Assembly: GCA_937927415.1 (NCBI GenBank)
Contig: CALBDS010000004.1
Coordinates: forward strand, 558,001 to 622,000
Direction: 5' to 3'
Length of the DNA: 64,000 bases
From: an uncultured Rhodospirillaceae bacterium
Lineage (GTDB): Bacteria > Pseudomonadota > Alphaproteobacteria > Azospirillales > Azospirillaceae
A program made the position numbers and the translations under genes. This document shows, in pieces, positions 7,562-18,403 of the stretch. The stretch's first letter is position 1; the number at the start of each line of letters is the position of its first letter. The notes beneath the pieces were generated by a model. The model was not told where the DNA came from. It saw nothing but the letters and a program-made list of their open reading frames with translations, and ran no database searches.

Positions 7562-8272
7562 TCACTCCGGCAGGGTTTCCGAGGTGTGATCGGCCTTGGG
7601 CCGGTCTTCCGACAGCGGCTCGCCGGTGGTCAGGAAATAGACCACCTCGGCGATGTTGGTGGCGTGGTCGCCGATGCGCTCCAGGTTCTTGGCGATGAAC
7701 AGCAGGTGCATGTGGATGGCGAAGCGTTCCGGCTGGCTGCCGGCTTCGTGGACCACGCCTTCGCACAGGCTGGTGTAGAGGGTATCCACCTCGTCGTCGT
7801 GGCGCCACACGTCCAGCGCGGTGGCGGCGTCGCCATCCACATAGGCGTTGATGACGGTGGCCAGCCGTTCGCGCACCAGACGGCCCAGCTTGGCCAGCCC
7901 CAGGGCCACCGCCGCGTCGCCCTGGGATCCCAGCGCACCGGCGCGTTTGGCGATGTTGGCGGCATAGTCGCCCACCCGCTCCAGGTTGCCGGCGATCTTC
8001 AGGGCCGCCATCACCTCGCGCAGGTCGTCGGCCACGGGGCCGCGCAGGCACAGCAGGCGCATGGCGTCGGCTTCGATGCGCTGCTCGGCCCGGTCCAGCG
8101 ACCCGTCGTCGCGGACCACCGCCCCGGCCAGGGCCGGGTCACGCTGGGCCAGGCAATCGACCGCCCGGTCGATCTGGATTTCCGCCACGCCGGCCATTTC
8201 CACGACACCGGCGCGCAGCTTGGCCAGCGCCTCCTCAAAGGACGACACGATGTGAGGGGTAGGGTGCTTCAT
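7562..8272 (-). CDS. phoU: phosphate transport system regulator PhoU
   Basis: A 236-residue helical protein with the two repeated PhoU motifs: LKIAGNLERVGDYAANIAKRA in the first bundle and LFIAKNLERIGDHATNIAEVV in the second. These E/D-x-x-x-D clusters bind metal. PhoU links the Pst phosphate transporter to the PhoR kinase and keeps the Pho regulon off when phosphate is sufficient. The start is the ATG at 8272, preceded by a GGAG site; a longer in-frame extension upstream is not PhoU-like. It stands alone here: no pst or phoB genes are adjacent, so it is separated from its usual operon. Confidence 0.93.
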   Translation of the reverse strand: MKHPTPHIVSSFEEALAKLRAGVVEMAGVAEIQIDRAVDCLAQRDPALAGAVVRDDGSLDRAEQRIEADAMRLLCLRGPVADDLREVMAALKIAGNLERVGDYAANIAKRAGALGSQGDAAVALGLAKLGRLVRERLATVINAYVDGDAATALDVWRHDDEVDTLYTSLCEGVVHEAGSQPERFAIHMHLLFIAKNLERIGDHATNIAEVVYFLTTGEPLSEDRPKADHTSETLPE

Positions 8273-8543
8273 ATCGCCGTTCTCCAGCCGGGGACGACGC
8301 CCCGTCACATGATGATGCCGAAAGACAAATGCAGGATAAGGAGGTCCGCCGGCCCGAAGCCGGGACGCCCACCCCATCCCATGTACTCCGGCACCGGGGC
8401 CGGGTGAAATGAAATGAATGTTACAGCCGGTGCCGGCCGTGGCGCCGGGCATCTTGATTTTGCATGTGCGAAGGGCCAAACCTGTGCCGGGCCTGCCCAC
8501 CGTCAGGCCCCCGCCACCCTACCCGCAACCCGGACGCATACCG

Positions 8544-9071
8544 ATGATCGAACGCCGTTTTGAACAGGTCATTTTCGCCAGCCGCTGGCTTCTGGCGCCC
8601 TTTTATCTGGGCCTGGTGCTCTCGCTGGGCATGCTGCTGGTGAAATTCGCCCAGGAGCTGATCCACATCGCCCCCCATGTGCTGGACATGGCGGAAAAGG
8701 ACGTGCTGCTGGCGGTGCTGACGCTGATCGACCTGTCGCTGGCCGGCAACCTGCTGCTGATGGTGATCTTTTCCGGCTATGAGAACTTCGTTTCCAAGAT
8801 CGACGTCGGCAACCACGAGGACCGGCCGGAATGGATGGGCAAGGTCGATTTCAGCGGGCTGAAGCTGAAGCTGATCGCCTCCATCGTCGCCATCTCAGGC
8901 ATTCACCTGCTGAAGGCGTTCATGAACCTGAAGGACATTTCGCGCGATGACCTGATGTGGCTGGTCATCATTCATATGACCTTCGTTGTGTCGGGGGTGC
9001 TGCTGGCGCTGATGGACCGTCTGGTCGAAGGGGCACACGCCGGCCACGGGACGTCGGAAAAGAACCACTGA
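8544..9071 (+). CDS. UPF0114 (YqhA-type) inner-membrane protein
   Basis: A 175-residue membrane protein of the UPF0114 family, recognised from MIERRFEQVIFASRWLLAPFYL at the start and the conserved NFVSKID and DFSGLKLKLIASIVAISGIHLL segments. About four membrane helices are visible, near residues 12-35, 57-78, 108-130 and 140-160. The function of the family is not established. The ATG at 8544 gives the usual length. It is divergent from phoU across a 271-nt gap in which I see no further gene. Confidence 0.85.
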   Translation: MIERRFEQVIFASRWLLAPFYLGLVLSLGMLLVKFAQELIHIAPHVLDMAEKDVLLAVLTLIDLSLAGNLLLMVIFSGYENFVSKIDVGNHEDRPEWMGKVDFSGLKLKLIASIVAISGIHLLKAFMNLKDISRDDLMWLVIIHMTFVVSGVLLALMDRLVEGAHAGHGTSEKNH

Positions 9072-9150
9072 TCCGCCCGGACGACCACGAAAGAATCCGG
9101 CCATACCCCGGCGGTGGAGGTTTATCAGCCCCGCGTCATCAACTCTGCGC

Positions 9151-9179
9151 TTGAGTGCGGCGGGACGTTCGTCTATGGA
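9151..9179 (+). promoter_or_regulatory. candidate promoter of the mreB operon
   Basis: TTGAGT (9151-9156) and TATGGA (9174-9179) are spaced by 17 nt, with about 80 nt from the -10 to the mreB start. The match is moderate and the surroundings are GC-rich. This is the best-scoring pair seen by eye in the gap. Confidence 0.4.
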
Positions 9180-9259
9180 ACGGATGACGGCGAGCGTCAC
9201 CCGCGCCCCGCCCCGCACCGCCCGGATCTTTGCAACCTCATAAAGAGACAATCGGGTCT

Positions 9260-10300
9260 ATGCTTTCCAAACTCCTCGGCATCCTTTCGGCCGACATGGC
9301 GATCGATCTGGGCACGGCGAACACGCTCGTGTACGTGAAGGGCCGCGGCATCGTCCTCAACGAACCCTCGGTCGTCGCCATCGCCAACGTGCGCGGCAAG
9401 AAGCAGGTGCTGGCCGTCGGCGACGAGGCCAAGATGATGCTGGGCCGCACGCCCGGCAACATCCAGGCCATCCGCCCCTTGCGCGACGGCGTCATCGCCG
9501 ACTTCGAGGTGGCGGAGGAGATGATCAAGCATTTCATCCGCAAGGTTCACAACCGCCGCAGCTTCGCCAGCCCCCAGGTCATCATCTGCGTGCCCTCCGG
9601 CTCCACCGCCGTCGAGCGCCGGGCGATCCAGGAATCGGCGGAGGCCGCGGGCGCCCGCCGGGTCTTCCTGATCGAGGAACCCATGGCGGCCGCCATCGGC
9701 GCCGGCCTGCCGGTGACCGAACCCACCGGCTCCATGGTGGTTGACATCGGCGGCGGCACCACCGAGGTGGCGGTGCTGTCGCTGGGCGGCATCGTTTATT
9801 CCCGTTCGGTGCGGGTCGGCGGCGACAAGATGGACGAGGCCATCATCGGCTACATCCGCCGCACCCACAATCTGCTGGTGGGCGAAGGCTCGGCCGAGCG
9901 GATCAAGAAGGAAATCGGTTCCGCCTGCCCGCCGGAAGACGGCGAGGGCCGCATCCTGGAGATCAAGGGCCGCGACCTGATGAACGGCGTGCCCAAGGAA
10001 CTCATCATCTCCGAGCGCCAGATTGCCGAGTCCCTGGCCGAACCCGTCTCCGCCATCGTCGAGGCGGTGAAGGTGGCGCTGGAACACACCGCGCCGGAAC
10101 TGGCCGCCGACATCGTGGACAAGGGCATCGTGCTGACCGGCGGCGGCGCGCTGCTGGGCAATCTTGATTTCGTCCTACGGCACGCCACCGGCCTGCCGGT
10201 GTCCATCGCCGACGATCCGCTGTCGTGCGTGGCGCTGGGGACCGGCCGGGCGCTGGAAGAGATGAAGACCCTGCGCAACGTTCTGGTCAGCGCCTATTAA
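9260..10300 (+). CDS. mreB: rod-shape actin homologue MreB
   Basis: This 346-residue actin-fold ATPase forms membrane-associated filaments that direct elongation of the cell wall. The phosphate-1 loop DMAIDLGTANTLVY is at residues 12-25, phosphate-2 is VVDIGGGTTEVAVLSLGGI, and the adenosine motif is VLTGGGALLGNLD. The N-terminal MLSKLLGILS helix is a likely membrane anchor. The start at 9260 gives the normal family length. It heads the mreB-mreC-mreD-mrdA operon. Confidence 0.97.
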   Translation: MLSKLLGILSADMAIDLGTANTLVYVKGRGIVLNEPSVVAIANVRGKKQVLAVGDEAKMMLGRTPGNIQAIRPLRDGVIADFEVAEEMIKHFIRKVHNRRSFASPQVIICVPSGSTAVERRAIQESAEAAGARRVFLIEEPMAAAIGAGLPVTEPTGSMVVDIGGGTTEVAVLSLGGIVYSRSVRVGGDKMDEAIIGYIRRTHNLLVGEGSAERIKKEIGSACPPEDGEGRILEIKGRDLMNGVPKELIISERQIAESLAEPVSAIVEAVKVALEHTAPELAADIVDKGIVLTGGGALLGNLDFVLRHATGLPVSIADDPLSCVALGTGRALEEMKTLRNVLVSAY

Positions 10301-10392
10301 TCTGGTATAAACAGTATCGGAATCGTGTTCCTACTTTTCCTTCCTGAGCCGCAAGGCGAAGGACCGCTGGTGTTCCTGCACGGGATGTTCCT

Positions 10393-11271
10393 GTGAAGTC
10401 ACGAACCTCCGGATCTGTCGTTCGCCTGGCCGCCCCCCTGCGCGCCTTGGCCCAGCGTTTCACGTTCCTGCTGCTGGCCCTGGCGTCCGTGGCCCTGATG
10501 ATGGTGGGCAAGGTCGAAGCCCCGGTCGTGGACGACGTGCGGGCGCGGGTCACCGACGCCTTCGCCCCCATCCTGGACGCGCTGTCACGCCCGGCGGCCA
10601 CCGCCGCCCGCGTGGTGGAGGCCGTGGCCGACATCCAGAACGTCTATGACGAAAACCAGCGGCTGAAGACGGAAAACGCCCGTCTGATGCAATGGTATCA
10701 GACCGCCCTGCGGCTGGAGGCCGAGAACGCCAGCCTGCACACCCTGCTGCGCTTCAGCCCGGAACCGCCGACCTCGGCCATCACCGCCCGCGTCATCGCC
10801 GCCCCCGGCGGCTCGTTCTACCGCACCGTGGTGGTCACGGCGGGACGGCGCGACGGGGTGAAGAAGGGACAGGCGGCGGTGGCCGGCAACGGCATGGTGG
10901 GCCGGGTGGTCGAAGTGGGCGAGTGGTCGTCGCGCGTGCTGCTCATCACCGACCTCAACGCCCGCATCCCGGTGACGCTGGAACAGTCGCGCCAGCGCGC
11001 GGTGCTGGCCGGGGACAACTCCGACCAGCCCAAGCTGTTGTATCTGCCGCCGGAAGCGCCGGTGACGGTGGGCGAGCGGGTGGTGACGTCCGGCCATGGG
11101 GGCATCTTTCCCGCCGGCATTCCCATCGGGGTGGTGGCATCCTCCGGTGAACGGGGGGTGAAGGTGCAGCCGTTGGCCGATCTGGCGCGGGTGGAACATC
11201 TGCGGCTGATCGATTACGGCGCCGGTTCCCCGCTTGGCGAGGCCGAGACGGCCCCGCGCGAGACGAAATGA
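10393..11271 (+). CDS. mreC: rod-shape-determining protein MreC
   Basis: A 292-residue bitopic protein that connects MreB to periplasmic cell-wall synthases. A membrane helix covers about residues 22-40 (FTFLLLALASVALMMVGKV). A coiled coil follows (about 80-118, NQRLKTENARLMQWYQ), then the paired beta-barrel domain with VVVTAGRRDGVKKGQAAV and GMVGRVVEVG. The start is a GTG at 10393. It overlaps mreD by 4 nt, indicating coupled translation. Confidence 0.94.
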   Translation: MKSRTSGSVVRLAAPLRALAQRFTFLLLALASVALMMVGKVEAPVVDDVRARVTDAFAPILDALSRPAATAARVVEAVADIQNVYDENQRLKTENARLMQWYQTALRLEAENASLHTLLRFSPEPPTSAITARVIAAPGGSFYRTVVVTAGRRDGVKKGQAAVAGNGMVGRVVEVGEWSSRVLLITDLNARIPVTLEQSRQRAVLAGDNSDQPKLLYLPPEAPVTVGERVVTSGHGGIFPAGIPIGVVASSGERGVKVQPLADLARVEHLRLIDYGAGSPLGEAETAPRETK

Positions 11272-11780
11272 CCCTGAGCTTCTGGCAGCGACTCGATAAG
11301 GCCGGCCGGAACCTCACCCCCTTCGCCATCACCGTCATGCTGGGGCTTTTGGGGATGATGCCGCTGCGGCTGCCGGCCTTTGCCGAGGTGGCGCCGTCCC
11401 TGACGCTGATGTCGGTTTATTACTGGTCGATCCACCGCCCCGACCTGCTGCGGCCCAGTGCGGTGTTTGCCATCGGCGTTCTGATGGATCTGCTGTCGGG
11501 GGCGCCCTTGGGGCTGCACGGCCTGATCCTGGTGCTGGTGCAAGGAACGGTGCTGAGCCAGCGCCGCTTCTTCCTGGCCAGCACCTTCCTGCTGATGTGG
11601 GTGGGATTCGGCATGGTGATGTTCGGGGCCGCGTTCACCGAATGGCTGGTGTTCTGCGCGCTCAACGCCACGCTGGTACCGTTTCGGGCATTGTTCTTTC
11701 AGGCGCTGCTGACGCTGGCGCTGTTTCCGCTGTTCGCCTGGGCGTTCATCCGCATCCACCGGGCGTTTCTGCAAGGGTAG
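11268..11780 (+). CDS. mreD: rod-shape-determining protein MreD
   Basis: A 170-residue polytopic inner-membrane protein with about five hydrophobic helices and the MreD-type motif VFAIGVLMDLLSGAPLGLHGL. It works with MreC and PBP2 in the elongation complex. The ATG overlaps the mreC stop (ATGA), and the gene ends 9 nt before mrdA. Confidence 0.9.
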   Translation: MTLSFWQRLDKAGRNLTPFAITVMLGLLGMMPLRLPAFAEVAPSLTLMSVYYWSIHRPDLLRPSAVFAIGVLMDLLSGAPLGLHGLILVLVQGTVLSQRRFFLASTFLLMWVGFGMVMFGAAFTEWLVFCALNATLVPFRALFFQALLTLALFPLFAWAFIRIHRAFLQG

Positions 11781-11789
11781 GGAACATCC

Positions 11790-13673
11790 ATGACTTCCGG
11801 CGACCGCGACACGGACCGTTACCGTCTGCTCACCCGCCGGATGCTGGTCCTGGGGGGGATGAAGCTGGGGCTGCTGTCCACGCTGGTGGGGCGGCTCTAT
11901 TACCTTCAGGTGGTCGATTCTCAGAAATACACCATGCTGGCGGAAGAGAACCGCATCAGCCTGCGGCTGGTGGCGCCGTCGCGCGGCCCCATCGTGGACC
12001 GTTTCGGGGTGCCGCTGGCGGTCAACCAGCAGAATTACCGCGTGGTGCTGGTGGCCGAACGGTCGCGCAACCTGAACGAGACGCTGGACAAGATCTCCCA
12101 GATCGTGCCGCTGACCGAAGGCGACCGCCGGCGCGTGGTGCGTGAGATCCACCGCAAGCGCCGCTTCGTCCCCGTCACGGTGCGCGAAAACCTGACCTGG
12201 GAGCAGGTCGCCACCATCGAGATCAACACCCCCGACCTGCCCGGTGTCGCCATCGAGGTGGGCGAAAGCCGCCTGTACCCCGAGGCCGACGCCACCGCCC
12301 ACATTCTGGGCTATGTCGGTGCGGTGTCGGAAGCGGAACTGGCCCACGGCGACCCGGTTCTGTCGCTGCCGGGGTTCCGCATCGGCAAGAGCGGCATCGA
12401 GAAGTACCACGAAAAGGCCCTGCGCGGTGTGGCCGGCACCAGCCAACTGGAGGTCAACGCCGTCGGCCGGGTGATCCGCGAGCTGTCCCGCGACGAGGGG
12501 CAGCCGGGCCGCGAGGTGCAGTTGACGCTGGACATCGGGCTGCAGCGTTTCGTGCAGAACCGGCTGTCGCAGGAGCAGAGTGCGGCGTGCGTGGTGATGG
12601 ATGTCAACACCGGCGGCATCTATGCCCTGTGCTCCCACCCCTCCTACGACCCCAACCAGTTCGCCACCGGCATCAGCGCCGAGTTGTGGGAGGATCTGCT
12701 GTCCAACCCCACCACGCCCCTGTCCAACAAGGCGGTGGCGGGGCAATACGCGCCGGGGTCCACCTACAAGATGGTGGTGGCGCTGGCAGCACTGGAATCC
12801 GGCATCATCAGCAACCGCCACACCGTGTTCTGTCCCGGTTACATGGACCTGGGCGACCACCGCTTCCATTGCTGGAAGAAGGGGGGGCACGGCACGCTGG
12901 ATATGGTGGGGGCGCTGCGCCATTCCTGCGACACCTATTTCTACGATCTGGCCCGCCGCCTGGGCCCCGACCGCATCGCCGAGATGGCCAACCGCTTCGG
13001 CCTGGGCAAGTCGCTGGGGCTGGACCTGCCCCACGAGCGTCCCGGCCTGATCCCCACCCGCGAATGGAAACAGGCGGCCCTGGGCGCGCCCTGGCAGCAG
13101 GGGGAAACGCTGGTGGCATCCATCGGCCAGGGCTATGTGCTGACCACGCCGCTGCAATTGGCGGTGATGACGGCGCGGCTGGCCAACGGCGGCTACAGCG
13201 TCAAGCCGCACCTGACCAAACAGATCAAGGGGGTGGCCACCGAACAGACGAGCTGGCCCCCGGTGGGGGTGAAGAAGGAGAACCTGGACACCGTGCTGCG
13301 GGGGATGATCGAGGTGGTCAACAACCCCATCGGCACCGCCTATAAGGCGCGCATCACCGAGCCGGGGTTGGAGATGGCCGGCAAAACCGGCACCGCCCAG
13401 GTCCGCCGCATCACCATGGCCGAGCGCAGCACCGGCGTGAAGAAAGACAAGGACCTGCCGTGGCGGGAACGCGACCACGCGCTGTTCGTCGCCTTCGCCC
13501 CTGTGCATGCCCCCCGCTACGCCTGCGCGGTTCTGGTGGAGCACGGCGGCGGCGGTTCGGCGGTGGCGGCCCCCATCGTCCGCGACGTGCTGCTGGAATG
13601 CCAGAAGCGCGACCCCGGCCGCGCCACCGTCGCCGACGCCCCGCCATCTGGGAGTGTGTCGCGCGGCGGGTAA
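11790..13673 (+). CDS. mrdA: penicillin-binding protein 2 (elongation transpeptidase)
   Basis: This 627-residue class B penicillin-binding protein cross-links peptidoglycan during lateral wall growth. There is a membrane anchor around residues 18-40, then the pedestal domain with APSRGPIVDRFG. The transpeptidase domain has the three active-site motifs: S324-x-x-K327 (STYK), S379-C-D (SCD) and K532-T-G (KTGTAQ). It is the last mre-operon gene here. The partner glycosyltransferase gene rodA (mrdB), which often follows, is absent: a tRNA gene comes next. Confidence 0.96.
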   Translation: MTSGDRDTDRYRLLTRRMLVLGGMKLGLLSTLVGRLYYLQVVDSQKYTMLAEENRISLRLVAPSRGPIVDRFGVPLAVNQQNYRVVLVAERSRNLNETLDKISQIVPLTEGDRRRVVREIHRKRRFVPVTVRENLTWEQVATIEINTPDLPGVAIEVGESRLYPEADATAHILGYVGAVSEAELAHGDPVLSLPGFRIGKSGIEKYHEKALRGVAGTSQLEVNAVGRVIRELSRDEGQPGREVQLTLDIGLQRFVQNRLSQEQSAACVVMDVNTGGIYALCSHPSYDPNQFATGISAELWEDLLSNPTTPLSNKAVAGQYAPGSTYKMVVALAALESGIISNRHTVFCPGYMDLGDHRFHCWKKGGHGTLDMVGALRHSCDTYFYDLARRLGPDRIAEMANRFGLGKSLGLDLPHERPGLIPTREWKQAALGAPWQQGETLVASIGQGYVLTTPLQLAVMTARLANGGYSVKPHLTKQIKGVATEQTSWPPVGVKKENLDTVLRGMIEVVNNPIGTAYKARITEPGLEMAGKTGTAQVRRITMAERSTGVKKDKDLPWRERDHALFVAFAPVHAPRYACAVLVEHGGGGSAVAAPIVRDVLLECQKRDPGRATVADAPPSGSVSRGG

Positions 13674-13746
13674 TCCCGCATTGGTAGCAAATTGGGGCGA
13701 AAACCGGGGTTCACCGAAAAAAATTCACCGCCTCGTCATTTTCCTA

Positions 13747-13775
13747 TCGACAGCCCTGTCTACCTCGGCTATACA
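13747..13775 (+). promoter_or_regulatory. promoter of tRNA-Lys
   Basis: TCGACA (13747-13752) and TATACA (13770-13775) are separated by exactly 17 nt. The tRNA begins about 47 nt after the expected start point. Both hexamers match the sigma-70 consensus well. Confidence 0.6.
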
Positions 13776-13828
13776 CCGGCCCACCGAACGGGACGGCAAA
13801 CGAAGCCGAAACGAACGGTAAGAAAAGT

Positions 13829-13904
<76 letters not shown>

Positions 13905-13908
13905 CTTT

Positions 13909-13940
13909 AAGCCCCTGAAACCGAAAGGTTTTGGGGGCTT
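13909..13940 (+). terminator. terminator of tRNA-Lys
   Basis: A two-part stem: AAGCCCC, a TG internal loop and AAACC around a GAAA tetraloop, mirrored by GGTTT, TG and GGGGCTT. It starts 4 nt after the tRNA. The T-tract after it is short (TTTCC), so the U-tail is weak. Confidence 0.65.
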
Positions 13941-14074
13941 TCCATTTCCAGCCGCCGTTTCCTTTTCTTCTGCCCCCTGGGGCACCCGTGAAGCCCGGCC
14001 AACAAAAAGCCGGCGATCCGGCGCCGGCTTTCCCTGTCTCAAGCCTTTCCGCTTTGGCTGGGGCCACCCTTGCC

Positions 14075-14275
14075 CTAGCAATGGCCAACCCCGGCGACCA
14101 GCGCGCGCAACTGCCCTGCCCGCGGATCATGGGCCAGGGCCGCTTCCTCTGCCGCCAGGGCGGCAAGACTGATGAAGCGGGCCAGATCACCCAGATCACT
14201 GCGCTCCGCATCGCCTTGCAAGCTGTCCAGGCAGGATTTGATGGCTAAAGCCACGTCGCGCCGGTCTTCCCTCAT
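14075..14275 (-). CDS. small hypothetical helical protein
   Basis: I do not recognise this protein. From the ATG at 14275 it has 66 residues, mostly helical and rich in alanine and acidic residues (SDLGDLARFISLAALAAEEAA). GGGG lies 9 nt upstream. A longer form starting at 14347 is possible. It lies between tRNA-Lys and dnaK on the opposite strand. It might also be chance coding in GC-rich DNA. Confidence 0.35.
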   Translation of the reverse strand: MREDRRDVALAIKSCLDSLQGDAERSDLGDLARFISLAALAAEEAALAHDPRAGQLRALVAGVGHC

Positions 14276-14549
14276 GCTCGTCATCCCCAAATGCTGACGG
14301 TCATCTCTGAAACCGGCATCGTAACGCCGGTGATTCTCGACATGCACAAATCCTATAACACCAAAATCACAATATAAAGCACAAAAAGTCTTTGATAACC
14401 CAATAACGGTAGCTTTGTGTCGCTACACCCTCCTCGACACCACCATCTTTTTTGCTTAACCAACAGTTAACAGGAGCAAGTCATCTCACGTACTTCTACG
14501 TTGCGATTTCGACTTTGGCGAGTGCCATCGGCCACGACATGAATACTGG

Positions 14550-14570
14550 AGTATATCGATAACATATACT
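14550..14570. promoter_or_regulatory. perfect dyad in the dnaK upstream region
   Basis: AGTATAT-N7-ATATACT is a perfect 7-bp inverted repeat about 280 nt before dnaK, in an AT-rich patch of an otherwise GC-rich gap. It is not the CIRCE element (the HrcA site). It could be an operator or lie over a promoter. The rest of the 577-nt gap (14276-14852) shows no gene that I can support and no convincing heat-shock sigma promoter. Confidence 0.35.
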
Positions 14571-14852
14571 TGTATGTTTTCGTCCTTTACCGAACACCTC
14601 CAGGCTCCCACCCCGATCACAGCCGCCGCCCCGCCCGGACGGGCCGCAGTGGCGGAATCTGCGCCGTTTTGCCACAATCCTTCCCCAATTCGTGCGAGAG
14701 GCCGTTGCAGGCTTTGGCGGACCTGCCTATATCTCCGGCGAACCGTCGCACACGCGCCGACTGAACCGTTCAACGACCGCAAGGGGACCGCAGACGGTGC
14801 CGACCCGAAACGACAGGGCCGCCGCGGATCTGCCGAACAACAGAGGTTAGAC

Positions 14853-16763
<1,911 letters not shown>

Positions 16764-16804
16764 GATCATCCCCGATCGGCCGTAAGCATGGTATAGCGTC
16801 CGTT

Positions 16805-16832
16805 CCGCCGGTCCCTTCATCGGGACCGGCGG
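16805..16832 (+). promoter_or_regulatory. stem-loop between dnaK and dnaJ
   Basis: A perfect 11-bp stem, CCGCCGGTCCC / GGGACCGGCGG, has a 6-nt loop and no T-run. It lies 30 nt before dnaJ. Such hairpins can lower dnaJ expression relative to dnaK or act as processing sites; that role is inferred here. Confidence 0.5.
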
Positions 16833-16862
16833 GGCGGTACGATTGAGAGGCGCTCGGGACAC

Positions 16863-18011
16863 ATGGCCAAACAGGATTATTACGAACTGCTGGGTGTCGC
16901 GAAGACCGCCAGCGCCGATGAGCTGAAAAAGGCCTACCGCAAGCTTGCCATGGCGTATCACCCGGACCGCAATCCGGGCGATGCCGAGGCGGAGCAGAAG
17001 TTCAAGGAAATCAACGAAGCCTATGACGTCCTGAAGGACGAGCAGAAGCGCGCGGCCTATGACCGTTTCGGCCATGGGGCTTTCGAGAACGGCCGGGGGC
17101 CGGGCGGGGCCGGTGGCGGCTTCGGCGGCTTCGATTTCGGCGGCGGCGGGTTCGCCGACATCTTCGACGAGATGTTCGGGGAATTCATGGGCGGCGGACG
17201 CCGGGGCGGCGGGGCCGCGTCGGGCCGGGGCCAGGATCTCCGCTTCAACCTGGAAATCTCGCTGGAAGACGCCTTCAAGGGCACGCAATCCACCATCAAG
17301 GTTCCCACCTCGGTGGCCTGCGACACCTGCAACGGCAGCGGGGCCGCGGCGGGAACCCAGCCCGTGACCTGCCCCACCTGCGCCGGCCATGGCAAGGTGC
17401 GCAGCCAGCAGGGCTTCTTCACCATTGAACGCACCTGCCCCGCCTGTCACGGTGCGGGCAAGGTCATCAAGGACGCCTGCAAAAGCTGCGGCGGGGCCGG
17501 ACGGCTGCGCAAGGAAAAGACCTTGCAGGTCAACATCCCCGCCGGTGTCGAGGACGGCACCCGCATCCGTCTGGCCGGCGAGGGCGAGGCGGGCTTGCGC
17601 GGGGCGCCTCCGGGTGACCTGTACATCTTCCTGGCGGTGGCGCCGCATCCGCTGTTCCAGCGGGAGGGGCCGAACATCCACTGCCGGGTGCCGATCCCCA
17701 TGGTCACCGCCGCCCTGGGCGGCACGGTGGAGGTTCCCACCATCGACGGCAGCCGAGCCAAGATCACCGTGCCCCCCGGCACGCAGTCGGGCCATCAGTT
17801 CCGTCTGAAATCCAAGGGCATGAGCGTGCTGCGCAGCCCGCAGCGCGGCGACATGTACATTCAGGCGGTGGTGGAAACCCCGGTCAACCTGAACAAGCGC
17901 CAGCAGGAGCTGCTGCGCGAATTCGAGAAGGCCGGCGAAAAAGGCTCCCACCCCCAAAGCGAAGGCTTCTTCGCCAAGGTGAAGGAGCTGTGGGAAGACC
18001 TGAAAGAGTAG
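16863..18011 (+). CDS. dnaJ: co-chaperone DnaJ (Hsp40)
   Basis: A 382-residue type I J-protein that delivers clients to DnaK and stimulates its ATPase. The J domain has H33-P34-D35 (YHPDRNPGD). A long glycine/phenylalanine region follows at about 75-125. Four zinc-finger motifs come next: CDTCNGSG, CPTCAGHG, CPACHGAG and CKSCGGAG. The C-terminal client-binding domains complete the protein. Length and order are typical. It ends at a clear terminator. Confidence 0.98.
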   Translation: MAKQDYYELLGVAKTASADELKKAYRKLAMAYHPDRNPGDAEAEQKFKEINEAYDVLKDEQKRAAYDRFGHGAFENGRGPGGAGGGFGGFDFGGGGFADIFDEMFGEFMGGGRRGGGAASGRGQDLRFNLEISLEDAFKGTQSTIKVPTSVACDTCNGSGAAAGTQPVTCPTCAGHGKVRSQQGFFTIERTCPACHGAGKVIKDACKSCGGAGRLRKEKTLQVNIPAGVEDGTRIRLAGEGEAGLRGAPPGDLYIFLAVAPHPLFQREGPNIHCRVPIPMVTAALGGTVEVPTIDGSRAKITVPPGTQSGHQFRLKSKGMSVLRSPQRGDMYIQAVVETPVNLNKRQQELLREFEKAGEKGSHPQSEGFFAKVKELWEDLKE

Positions 18012-18034
18012 GCGCCGACGGTGCCGTTGGTGCG

Positions 18035-18070
18035 AAGGAGCGTTTCCGCTAAGGAACGCTCCTTTTTCTT
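18035..18070 (+). terminator. rho-independent terminator of dnaKJ
   Basis: A 10-bp stem, AAGGAGCGTT / AACGCTCCTT, has a loop of about 8 nt, and the final T residues of the stem run into TTTCTT. It closes the dnaK-dnaJ unit 24 nt after the dnaJ stop. Confidence 0.85.
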
Positions 18071-18195
18071 ATGCCCAACGGCACGGCATGAAACCCTGCC
18101 GGATTCCCCCTGTTGCTGCTGCGTAGGCCGTGTGCCGCTCTGACCCGGTTTGTGGGGTGGGCCGCGGGACGCTCCCAGCACACCCGGAGGATTCC

Positions 18196-18376
18196 ATGAA
18201 AGCTCTTGTCTGGCACGGCACCGCCGACATCCGCTGTAACAGCGTGCCCGATCCGGTGATCGAGCATCCCCGTGACGCCATCGTCACGGTGTCGTGCTGC
18301 GCCATCTGCGGCTCCGACCTATAAGACCTTCCGGGACAAGGAGGACGGCTGCATCAAGACCATTCTGAAACCCTGA
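18196..18376 (+). pseudogene. zinc alcohol dehydrogenase remnant with large internal deletion
   Basis: The first 43 codons are the N-terminus of a medium-chain zinc dehydrogenase of the glutathione-independent formaldehyde dehydrogenase type: MKALVWHGTADIRCNSVPDP, then CCAICGSDL with the catalytic-zinc cysteine. The frame stops at 18322. The next codons in another frame, beginning near 18317, read TYKTFRDKEDGCIKTILKP and a stop, which is the C-terminus of the same family. About 330 residues between the two ends are missing, so this is a deletion relic. A GGAGG-like ribosome site still precedes it. Confidence 0.8.
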
Positions 18377-18403
18377 CCGGGGGATGCGTCGGACGGTGCC
18401 GGA

